DNA of 64,000 nucleotides, from positions 62,001-126,000 of the forward strand of contig NZ_JAGIPX010000007.1 in NCBI RefSeq assembly GCF_017814945.1, given 5' to 3'. This DNA is from Paraburkholderia sp. LEh10 (GTDB lineage: Bacteria; Pseudomonadota; Gammaproteobacteria; Burkholderiales; Burkholderiaceae). Below, in pieces: positions 1 to 7,301 of this stretch. The translations under genes were made by a program, and so were the position numbers. The stretch's first letter is position 1. The number at the start of each line of letters is the position of its first letter. The notes beneath the pieces were generated by a model, which was given only the letters and a program-made list of their open reading frames with translations, had not been told where the DNA came from and searched no databases.

Positions 1-896
1 ACTTCGAAATTGCCGAAGCCCGCGACGGCGATATCGCCGGGCACCGACAAGCCGCGCCTGTGACACTGCATGATCGCGCCGAACGCGGACATGTCGCTCA
101 CGCACATCACGGCGTCCGTGTCGGGCCACTGCTGCAGCAGCGCATCGAGCGCGGGCCCACCGTGGCTCATCGTGACGGGCGATTCGCCCAGGCGCACGAC
201 GCGCGGCTCGCCGAGCCCCTGCGCTTTCACTTCCTGCAGATAACCCTTCAGACGTTCGAGGCCGCGCTTATCGCGTTCGCTCGCTCCGCCGAGAAAGCCG
301 ATGCGCCGATAGCCGCGTTCGACGAGATAGCGGACCATCTCGCGCGCCGCCTTCGCATTCGAAAAGCCCACGGCGGCATCGATCGGCGATGCAGGCAGAT
401 CCCACATCTCGACGACGGGGACGCCCGAGCGCACCAGCAGTTCGCGCGTCGCGCCCGTGTGCTGCGAGCCCGTCAGCGCAATGCAGCGCGGCTGATGACG
501 CAGCATCGAACGCACGAGCCGCTCTTCGCGTTCGAGATCGTAGTCGGTGTCGCCGATCAGCAGTTGCAGGCCGTGCGGTTCGAGCGCCGCCGTGAGTCCG
601 CGCACGGTGTCGGAGAAATTGGAGCTGGCGAGCGACGGCACGAGCACGGCGGCGAACGCGGAGCGGCCCGAGGACAGCGCGCCCGCCGCTGCGTCGGCGA
701 CATAGCCGAGTTCGTCGATGGCCTGCTGCACGCGCTCGCGCGTCGCGGGCGCGACGCCCTGGCCTGCCAGCACGCGCGACACCGTCATCTTCGATACGCC
801 CGCCAGCGCCGCGACATCGGACATGCGCGGCGGACCGGCAAGCGTAGGGGCGCGCGCTTCGATGGCGCGCTTTGCGGTGCGTGATGTGCTCGACAT
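1..896 (-). CDS. LacI-family transcriptional regulator (C-terminus off the window)
   Basis: A DNA-binding repressor of the LacI/GalR family, probably for aldonate or sugar-acid catabolism. The N-terminal helix-turn-helix reads MSDVAALAGVSKMTVSRVLA (about residues 21-40), followed by the hinge ending ALSSGRS and then a periplasmic-binding-protein-like domain (FAAVLVPSLASSNFSD, ending in VPGDIAVAGFGNFE at the window edge). The chosen ATG at 896 gives a short tail before the HTH. The gene lies on the same strand as, and downstream of, an SMP-30 lactonase. A 16-bp imperfect palindrome at 934-949 resembles operators of the gluconate regulator GntR and suggests autoregulation. The last part of the protein is missing only because the window ends. 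Confidence 0.9.
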   Translation of the reverse strand, partial: MSSTSRTAKRAIEARAPTLAGPPRMSDVAALAGVSKMTVSRVLAGQGVAPATRERVQQAIDELGYVADAAAGALSSGRSAFAAVLVPSLASSNFSDTVRGLTAALEPHGLQLLIGDTDYDLEREERLVRSMLRHQPRCIALTGSQHTGATRELLVRSGVPVVEMWDLPASPIDAAVGFSNAKAAREMVRYLVERGYRRIGFLGGASERDKRGLERLKGYLQEVKAQGLGEPRVVRLGESPVTMSHGGPALDALLQQWPDTDAVMCVSDMSAFGAIMQCHRRGLSVPGDIAVAGFGNFE

Positions 897-933
897 GTCG
901 ATCGATTCGGCTCGCGTTCATGGACAGGCGCAT

Positions 934-949
934 ATGATACCGGCAGCAT
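934..949. promoter_or_regulatory. GntR(LacI-type)-like operator upstream of the LacI gene
   Basis: The sequence ATGATACCGGCAGCAT is an imperfect palindrome of the form ATGnTnCCGGnAnCAT with a central CCGG. Operators of the LacI-family gluconate repressor GntR have this general form (from memory, ATGTTA-N4-TAACAT). It sits 38 bp upstream of the regulator start, where an autoregulatory operator is expected. A weaker related half-site (GATACCGGC) occurs at 976-984. Binding is inferred. Confidence 0.5.
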
Positions 950-1037
950 CGAGCGATGCCTGCATGCCGGCGGCAGATACCGGCGCGGCATGGCGGCGGC
1001 CGCGAGCGCGCCGCATCGCGTGCGGCGTGGCGCGCAA

Positions 1038-1928
1038 TCAATCCGTCACACGCAACGCACTGCGCTTTTCGATCAGACCCGGGACAAAGACGTGCATCGC
1101 AAACACGCCACCCGACTGCGGATACTGTTCGATTTCTTCAGCCGGGCGGCCTTGACGCGCCGTCGTCACATAGAGCGTGCGCAGATCGTCGCCGCCGAAC
1201 GCGCACATCGTCGGGCAACGCGCGGGCAGCCGATGTTCCTCGACGATCTTGCCTTCGGGTGAAATGCGCACGACGCGCCCGCCTTCATAAAGCGCGGACC
1301 AGTAGTAGCCTTCGCTATCCACCGAGGCACCATCGGGACGCCCGCGATCGGTCGGCGTCGGCTCGAATTTCATCCAGTCTTCGCGCGGCCCGACCTCGCC
1401 GCTTTCGATGTCGTACGGATGCCGGTAGATCGTGAAGCGCGGCGTATCCGAGTGGTAGCACCAGCGATAGTCGGGGCTGAACGCCATGCCGTTCGACGTG
1501 AGCAGGCCCGCATCGATCTTCGTCAGCGCGGCGTTCGCATAGCGATAGAGCGACGCCGCGTTGCCCGCCTTCGGTTCGTCGAGCGTGCCAAGCCAGAAGC
1601 GGCCGCGCGCATCGCAGCGGCCATCGTTGAAGCGGCTCGTCGCGGGGTTCTCCGGGTTGGCGCACAGCTTGCGAACGACCTGCCCTTTCGCGTCGAGCAG
1701 AAAAATGCCCGTGCGCATGCCGGCGATGAATCCGTCGTCCTCGGTCAGCGAAAAGCATCCGATGTTCTCGGGCATCGCAATCGACGTGTCTTGCCCCGTC
1801 TTCGGATCGAAGCCATGCAGCGCGGGCGCCTGGATATCGACCCACCACAGCTTCGCGCGGCGCTCGTCCCAGCGCGGACATTCGCCGAGCGCGGCGGCGG
1901 CGGGCAACACACATTCGAATGTCTGCAT
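1038..1928 (-). CDS. SMP-30/gluconolactonase-family lactonase
   Basis: A 296-residue, six-bladed beta-propeller sugar lactonase, expected to hydrolyse an aldono-lactone to the acid in the cytoplasm. The family metal-ligand motifs are visible: Glu in ALGECPRWDE near the N-terminus, Asn in TSRFNDGRCD, Asn in LTSNGMAFSPD and Asp in RGRPDGASVDSEG. Length is normal for the family. The ATG at 1928 follows a GGGAGAGG ribosome-binding site. It lies upstream of the LacI-type regulator on the same strand, and the GntR-like operator falls in the gap between them, which fits a sugar-acid pathway. The exact substrate (glucono-, galactono-, arabino- or xylonolactone) cannot be told from the sequence. Confidence 0.9.
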   Translation of the reverse strand: MQTFECVLPAAAALGECPRWDERRAKLWWVDIQAPALHGFDPKTGQDTSIAMPENIGCFSLTEDDGFIAGMRTGIFLLDAKGQVVRKLCANPENPATSRFNDGRCDARGRFWLGTLDEPKAGNAASLYRYANAALTKIDAGLLTSNGMAFSPDYRWCYHSDTPRFTIYRHPYDIESGEVGPREDWMKFEPTPTDRGRPDGASVDSEGYYWSALYEGGRVVRISPEGKIVEEHRLPARCPTMCAFGGDDLRTLYVTTARQGRPAEEIEQYPQSGGVFAMHVFVPGLIEKRSALRVTD

Positions 1929-2005
1929 GATGACAGTCCTCTCCCGTGAACGGTGAGCGCGCCGGATATGACGAGCGGCGCGAATCAGTCAACAGTAGCA
2001 GACAT

Positions 2006-3549
2006 TCACGCGCACAGCAGCGCCAGCACGCGATCCAGTTCGGCTGCGAGCGTGGCCTGAGCGCCGGCCGCTTCGATCGTAAGCGTGCCTTCGCTGACTG
2101 CCCGGGCGAGCATCGCAAGCAACGCTTCGCGCGTGTGGCTGCCGTCGAGATGGGGCAGCAGATAGTGCATCACCGGGTTTAGCAAAACGGGCTCGTGCCA
2201 TCCGTTGAATGTGTGCACGGCCTGGCCTTGCGGCAGATATGCCGGATAGTCGCGCGCGGCCTTGTCGACGCACGGATGCTCCCCTTGCCGCACGAGCGGC
2301 GTCAGCCGATAACGCCCGATGCCCTGAACCACGATCGAGTTGAAGAACGCGACGAGTCGTCCTTCCGTGACGTTGCGTGCTTGCTCTGTCTCGGGCAACT
2401 TCGATTGCACGACGCGATGCAGCTCGTCGAACCCCATCGTGAATGGCCAGGCTCGCGTGAGCGCCTCGGCCGCCAGCTTCGCGACGGCGTTGTCGAGCAC
2501 GACGGCGTTGCCGTTGGCCGCGCTGAACGGCTGCGGCGAATCGTCGATGCGCGCCTCGCCTTGCGCGCACGCGAGTTGCGCCGCCACGTGAAGCCCGCGC
2601 AGCCGCGTGGCCTGCACGTTATAGCCGATGTCGCCCGCGCGCTCCTTGCGCACCAGCAGCGAGCGTCGAAATGCACGGTCGGTGACGAAATCCAGATATT
2701 GCTCGAGCAATACCTGGCTGTGCCCGCATTCGTCGAACAGCAAGCGCGCGATTTCGTCGCCGTAGTTCGTGGCGAACATCAGCGGCGGATCGGCGTCGGC
2801 CAGATAGGCGAGGTCATGTTCATCCGCGCGCGCCGCGAAGTCCCTGAAATAGCACGGCGCATTCGTCGATGCGAGAAAGTCGTGAATCACGTAGGCGGCG
2901 TCGAAGGTCCGGATCATCGCATGATCCTGTTCGATCGCCCGCGCGAGTACGCTGTCGCGCCGCGCGTGCTGATGCAGAAAGTCGAGCATGCCGCGCCCAT
3001 AAGCAAGACGCTCGGCACCGCCTTCGCGCTCGCCCGCGCGCAGCAACATCGCGTCGCGCACGATTTCGTGCGCCTTCCAGCCCGGATAGGTCTTGTAGCC
3101 GATGTACGCGATGCCCCGTGCGGAAAGATTCTCGCGGCAGATGCGCAAGATCGCTTGCTGCACCTTTTCCGGCACCCAGCTATACACGCCATGACAGAGG
3201 ATGTAGTCGAATTGGCCGAACTTCTTCGTCACCGACACGAGATCCTTCTGGACCAGTTCGAGGTTCTTCAATTGCAGACGCTCGACCCGGGCGCGCCCAT
3301 CCTGAATCTGCGCACCGGAAAGATCGATGCCGACCACTCGCGCCTGTGGATTGCGCACTGCGAACGGAATGAGGTTACCGCCGGCAGCACAGCCCGTTCA
3401 AGGACGCGTGCCGTGCGCACGTCGGGCGCGGAAAGGCCGAACACATGCGCGACGGCGGCCAGATGCTCCGGCGCGCTCTGGTGATACGGGAAAGAGTAAT
3501 AAGGACAATCGTCGTAGTTCTTCTGGATCTGCTGTGTGGCGTCTGTCAT
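2006..3549 (-). pseudogene. SAM-dependent methyltransferase with regulatory domain, frameshifted
   Basis: Reads as a class I methyltransferase followed by a methyltransferase regulatory domain (PF10119 type). The first about 50 residues (ATG at 3549 after AAGGA; motif NYDDCPYYSFPYHQSAPEHL) are in one frame and the remaining 450 in another. The break falls at about 3394-3396, inside SAM-binding motif I. After VLE the DNA gives GAACGGGCTGT, where one extra base would restore E-x-G-C-A-A-G-G-N-L-I-P-F. Downstream, VVGIDLSGAQI, FDYILCHGVYSWVP and the regulatory domain are intact. Either a real one-base deletion has inactivated the gene or this is a sequencing error. Everything else looks selectively maintained. 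Confidence 0.85.
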
Positions 3550-3978
3550 TGCGCAACCTGTCCTTTGGCTGAAGTGAACCAAAAAGTGTAGGCACTTCGT
3601 TCATACGAAATGTCGCAATGTGTTGCCGGCCATCGAGGTTATCGGACTACGTTGCCGCGCGGCGCAGTCGTGCCCATTCAACCGGCACAGCCTGCGGCGC
3701 GAGCGGACCTGTACACGTCGCCACGGCGCATCCGCGCACGCGTCCCGCGCCGGCCTCTCAACCGCTCGGGGCGCATGCTCGCGCCATGACGCAAACGGTC
3801 TTCGTCCGCGGTCGTGGGTGAATCGGTCGACGTCGGGTGCCGTGTGAAGAAACCCGTCAACGTCAAGATGCGCTGCTTCATTTCGTCTCCATGTGCGCTC
3901 TTCCGCTGCAACGTGAAGAGCACGCGAAAGTTGGGCGAGCAAGTTGAGCGAGAAAGTTGAGCGACAGTAAACGCGAAC

Positions 3979-4022
3979 GGCGTCCCGACGGTCCGGTTAG
4001 AAAACCAGACCAAGGGGACGCC
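3979..4022. repeat. Long hairpin with GGCGTCCC / GGGACGCC arms (copy 1)
   Basis: Outer arms GGCGTCCC (3979-3986) and GGGGACGCC (4014-4022) enclose a second inverted repeat, GGTCCGGTT / AACCAGACC (3990-3998 and 4003-4011, one mismatch), around a 4-nt AGAA loop. No U-run follows, so a terminator is unlikely. The outer arm recurs in the hairpin at 4436-4471. Confidence 0.7.
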
Positions 4023-4435
4023 ATTGTCCTGTTCGATGTTGCGAAAAAACCCGCTGCGGCGCGGCTCGTCGTCGATGCCGCGGCGGTTTGTTCATGCAAG
4101 CCATATGCCATTCGCTTCGGTTCGCGTTGCAGGCACGCCCGCGCAAGGTTTTGCGGGACGTCGACGGTTGCCGTGCCAAGGCGGCGAGCGAATCATCATG
4201 ACGCTTCGGAGCACTCATGTGGTGCGCCACAGCACTGGACGGGTGCGCTTGTCTCGTAATGGCAAAGGCTCGCGTGTGACATGCGCCCCTACCTCGGCAT
4301 CGCGCTCGGCGCAGCCCAGGCCGGCGCTCGCGGACGGATCACGCTGTCGCCGACGCCACTGGCCCCGTTCTTGCACAGTTGGCGTGTCCGGCAAAGGCGC
4401 CGGCATCGACACACGAGCAGCAATACCCAGGACAG

Positions 4436-4471
4436 CGGCGTCCCCTTCGTGCATGCACGAGCGGGACGCCG
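4436..4471. repeat. Hairpin with CGGCGTCCC / GGGACGCCG arms (copy 2)
   Basis: A perfect 9-bp stem (4436-4444 and 4463-4471) encloses the self-complementary 12-mer CGTGCATGCACG. It is followed on the plus strand by TTTTGC, so it could act as a weak terminator for a transcript entering from the left. It ends 45 bp before the cobA start and shares its outer arm with the hairpin at 3979-4022. Confidence 0.65.
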
Positions 4472-4516
4472 TTTTGCATGGACGCCTCGAATGACGACCA
4501 CGCGACGGAGAAAACG

Positions 4517-5290
4517 ATGAACACAGGCAAAGTCACATTGGTCAGCGCAGGACCGGGCGATCTGGACCTGCTGACTTTCAGGGCGGCCAAAGCTATCGGG
4601 GCGGCCGACGTGCTGCTGATCGACGACCTCGTGAACGACGAAATCACCACGCTGAAGGCGCCGCATGCACGCGTGGTGAAGGTCGGCAAGCGCGGCGGCT
4701 GCAAGTCGACGCCGCAAGCGTTCATCCAGCGCCTGATGCGCCGTTATGCGCTGCAAGGCAGGCATGTGGTGCGGATCAAGGGCGGCGACGCCCTGCTGTT
4801 CGGCCGCGCGGGCGAGGAGATCGCCGATCTTAGGCACGCGGGCATCGCCGTCGATATCGTCAACGGCATCTCGTCCGGCTTCGCGGCGGCCGCCGGGCTC
4901 GGCGTATCGCTCACGCATCGCGATCATTGCCAAGGCGTCATCTTCGTGACGGCGCATCTGCGCGACGGCACCGAGCCCGATTGGACGACGCTCGCGGCCA
5001 CGGGCATGACGCTCGCAATTTACATGGGCGCAAGCCGCATCGACAGCATCAGCGCGGCGTTGGGCAACGCGCTTCCTGCCCATACGCCCGCCGCCGTCGT
5101 GCAATGGGCGGGCACGTCGCGCGAGAGGCGCATTTGCGCGACGCTCGGCGAGATCGCGGCGCGCGCGGCGTCGGAACAGATCGCAAGCCCCGCGGTGATC
5201 CTGGTCGGCGGTGCGATCGGCGAGGCGGTGGCGGAACACGCGGCGCAACTGGCCGCGCAAGCAGGTGCGAAGTGCAGGCTGAGCGCGTGA
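4517..5290 (+). CDS. cobA: Uroporphyrinogen-III C-methyltransferase
   Basis: A 257-residue SUMT that methylates uroporphyrinogen III at C2 and C7 using SAM to give precorrin-2, the branch point to sirohaem and cobalamin. The family signatures are visible: VSAGPGDLDLLTFRA at the N-terminus, VVRIKGGDALLFGRAGEE, GISSGFAAAAGLGVSLTHRD, VFVTAHLRDG, MTLAIYMGAS and PAVILVGG near the C-terminus. The ATG at 4517 with GGAG 6 nt upstream is chosen; a longer open frame to 4379 has no family similarity. No other cobalamin or siroheme gene is adjacent, so its pathway role here is uncertain. Confidence 0.92.
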   Translation: MNTGKVTLVSAGPGDLDLLTFRAAKAIGAADVLLIDDLVNDEITTLKAPHARVVKVGKRGGCKSTPQAFIQRLMRRYALQGRHVVRIKGGDALLFGRAGEEIADLRHAGIAVDIVNGISSGFAAAAGLGVSLTHRDHCQGVIFVTAHLRDGTEPDWTTLAATGMTLAIYMGASRIDSISAALGNALPAHTPAAVVQWAGTSRERRICATLGEIAARAASEQIASPAVILVGGAIGEAVAEHAAQLAAQAGAKCRLSA

Positions 5291-5307
5291 GCCCGTTGCT
5301 GGAGGCC

Positions 5308-5393
5308 GCTTACTGGCCCCGCTTGCTGGCCCGCTTACTGGCCCCGCTTTGGCCCCGCTTGCTGGCCCCGCTTGCTGACCCCGCTTACTGGCC
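5308..5393. repeat. Imperfect 11-15 bp tandem repeats at the 3' end of the CBS gene
   Basis: About seven degenerate copies of GCTTRCTGGCCCC lie between the cobA stop and the CBS-protein stop codon. The rightmost copy includes the last codons of the CBS gene: read on the minus strand, GGCCAGTAAGC carries the final Gln codon and the stop. The array may therefore have grown by slippage of the gene's own 3' end. Confidence 0.75.
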
Positions 5394-5987
5394 GCACATG
5401 ATCTTCACGATGTCGGCCTGGGTCAGCATGCCCACGACGCGCGCGCCCTCTTCCACGACGGGCAAATGGTGATGCCCGTTTTTCGTGAAGCGCGGAATCA
5501 CCTCCGTCAGCGGCGTCGTCGCCTCGACATACTGGACGTGGCTCGACATCACGGTCGTCACGGGCCATTCGCGTCTTTCGCTCTCAGGGGCGGTCGCAAC
5601 GGAAGCGAGCTTGAGGAAGGGCAGAAACTCGTCGAGTGGCTGCAGATCGACATGCGTCACTACGCCCTTCAGACGCCCCGCTGCGTCGACCACGGGCAGC
5701 AGCTTGATGTGATGTGAATCGAGCACCTTCAACGCGCCGCCGATGGTTACATCGACGGACACGGTGACGGGCGGCTTGCGCATCACGTCCGCGCAAGTGA
5801 GCCGCAGCAGCTCTCGCAGATAGGCCTGCCGCTGCAGTTCGTCGAGCAGCACATGCCGCTCGTCCTGCGGCTCCCGTGCGCGATGCCCGGCATCGGGCGG
5901 TCCGCCGTTGCCGCTGCGCCCATTGTCCGGGGCAACATGGCGACGCGCGTTTCCGAGACCCCAGTGCAATACCGATGAAATCGACAT
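5385..5987 (-). CDS. CBS-domain-pair protein
   Basis: A 200-residue soluble protein with two CBS motifs. The first spans about residues 66-115 (ADVMRKPPVTVSVDVTIGGA, HHIKLLPVVDAAGRLKGVVT) and the second about 142-197 (VTTVMSSHVQYVEATTPLTE, GHHHLPVVEEGARVVGMLTQ). CBS pairs bind adenine nucleotides and tune partner proteins. Similar CBS tails are found on HPP-family membrane proteins, but no HPP membrane domain is present here. The ATG at 5987 is supported by GGAGG 7 nt upstream; a longer frame to 6068 is less likely. It ends inside a tandem-repeat array and converges on cobA. Confidence 0.85.
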   Translation of the reverse strand: MSISSVLHWGLGNARRHVAPDNGRSGNGGPPDAGHRAREPQDERHVLLDELQRQAYLRELLRLTCADVMRKPPVTVSVDVTIGGALKVLDSHHIKLLPVVDAAGRLKGVVTHVDLQPLDEFLPFLKLASVATAPESERREWPVTTVMSSHVQYVEATTPLTEVIPRFTKNGHHHLPVVEEGARVVGMLTQADIVKIMCGQ

Positions 5988-6221
5988 GTTGCGCCTCCGC
6001 GAGTACGTTGGCCGTGCATGCACGGCAATTCCAGCTAATCGTGCCTGATGCGGCCACGGCCGCACCAACCTTACATCGTTTTCGGCAGTTTACATCATAA
6101 CGTGATCTAATTGCACGCGCCGGCCCTTCGCAGTACGCGAACGCACGCGACCGGCCACATTTGCGCGACATGCGATAATCGGGCATTACGTCGCGCCGCG
6201 ACTGCCCGTCTGTTTCAGCCC

Positions 6222-7283
6222 TTGAAATCGCTTCTCGTCCCGCTCGATCAATTAGCGGACTTCGACGAAATCGTCGATGTCCGTACGCCGCTCGAATTCG
6301 CCGAAGACCACATCCCCGGCGCAATCAACGCGCCCGTGCTGTCCAACGAGGAACGCGTGATCATCGGCACGATGTACAAGCAGGTGTCGCCGTTCGAGGC
6401 GACCCGGCAAGGCGCCGCAATGGTGTCGCGCAACATAGCCGCGCACCTCGAGACGACCTTCGCGGACCGTCCGCGCAACTGGCGGCCGCTCATCTATTGC
6501 TGGCGCGGCGGCAAGCGTTCGGGGTCAATGACGACCTGGTTCAACCTGATCGGCTGGCGCGCGCGCCAACTGGACGGCGGCTACAAGAGCTATCGGCGGG
6601 GCGTCGTCGAAGCGCTCGACGCGCTGCCCCGGCAGTTCCGCTATATCGTGCTCGCGGGCCATACGGGCAGCGGCAAGACGCGGCTGCTCAACGCCCTCGC
6701 CGGGGCCGATGCGCAGACGCTCGATCTCGAAGCGCTCGCCGCGCATCGCGGCTCGATTCTCGGCATGCTGCCGCACGCGCCGCAGCCCTCGCAGAAAGCG
6801 TTCGACACCGCACTGGTGTCCGCGTTGCGCGGCTTCGATACGCAGCAGCCCGTGTTCGTCGAAGCGGAGAGCCGCCGCATCGGTTCAGTATCGTTGCCCG
6901 CGTCGCTGACGCAGGAGATTCATCGCGGCACGTGTGTCAGAGTGGACACGGAGCGCGGCGAGCGCATCCGTCTGCTGCTGCAGGACTACGCGCACCTGTT
7001 CGACGATCGCGAGTTCTTCAAGTCACAACTCGCGAAGCTCGTGGAACTGCACGGTTACGAGAGAATCGGCGAATGGCAGACGATGATCGACGAGGACCGC
7101 CGCGTCGAACTGTTCGAGCAACTGATCGATCTGCATTACGACCCCGCTTATGCGCGCAGCACCAGCAAGCACTTTGCGCGCTTGACGGGGTCGATGCGCT
7201 TCGCGCTTCGGCCCAACGATGCCGATCTCCACGAGCAGGCGTGCGCGCTGCTCGAACAATTCGCCAGAGCATCCGTCGTCTGA
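6222..7283 (+). CDS. mnmH: tRNA 2-selenouridine synthase
   Basis: MnmH (SelU/YbbB) replaces sulphur by selenium in 2-thiouridine at tRNA wobble positions, using selenophosphate and a geranylated intermediate. An N-terminal rhodanese domain (FDEIVDVRTPLEFAEDHIPG, catalytic Cys about 93 in YCWRGGKRSGS) is followed by a P-loop domain (GHTGSGKTRLLNAL). Protein similarity begins at LKSLLVPLDQL, so a TTG start at 6222 (353 residues) is preferred although no strong ribosome-binding site is visible; an in-frame upstream ATG at 6111 adds a non-conserved leader. The selenophosphate synthetase gene selD, often adjacent, is not in the window. The gene converges on the GGDEF-EAL gene with only 18 bp between them. 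Confidence 0.92.
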   Translation: MKSLLVPLDQLADFDEIVDVRTPLEFAEDHIPGAINAPVLSNEERVIIGTMYKQVSPFEATRQGAAMVSRNIAAHLETTFADRPRNWRPLIYCWRGGKRSGSMTTWFNLIGWRARQLDGGYKSYRRGVVEALDALPRQFRYIVLAGHTGSGKTRLLNALAGADAQTLDLEALAAHRGSILGMLPHAPQPSQKAFDTALVSALRGFDTQQPVFVEAESRRIGSVSLPASLTQEIHRGTCVRVDTERGERIRLLLQDYAHLFDDREFFKSQLAKLVELHGYERIGEWQTMIDEDRRVELFEQLIDLHYDPAYARSTSKHFARLTGSMRFALRPNDADLHEQACALLEQFARASVV

Positions 7284-7301
7284 CGCATCACGCACGAGGC
7301 A

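Larger units (their letters stand above)
3550..4516. other. Intergenic region without a recognisable gene
   Basis: Nearly 1 kb between the methyltransferase and cobA. Short open frames on both strands have low-complexity, arginine/alanine-rich translations typical of antisense or non-coding high-GC DNA, and none resembles a known family. The only clear structures are two hairpins with the same outer arm (3979-4022 and 4436-4471), described separately. No tRNA cloverleaf was found, and no cobalamin riboswitch could be supported ahead of cobA. Confidence 0.6.

Noticed and set aside
60..884. 274-codon plus-strand open frame at the left edge
   Set aside because: Antisense of the LacI gene; the minus strand has a full HTH and ligand-binding signature.
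3601..3942. Open frames between the methyltransferase and the hairpins
   Set aside because: All are short, Arg/Ala/His-rich and without conserved motifs; no ribosome-binding site decides among them.
4022..4516. Possible cobalamin riboswitch ahead of cobA
   Set aside because: No recognisable B12-box or the usual series of conserved stems could be found.
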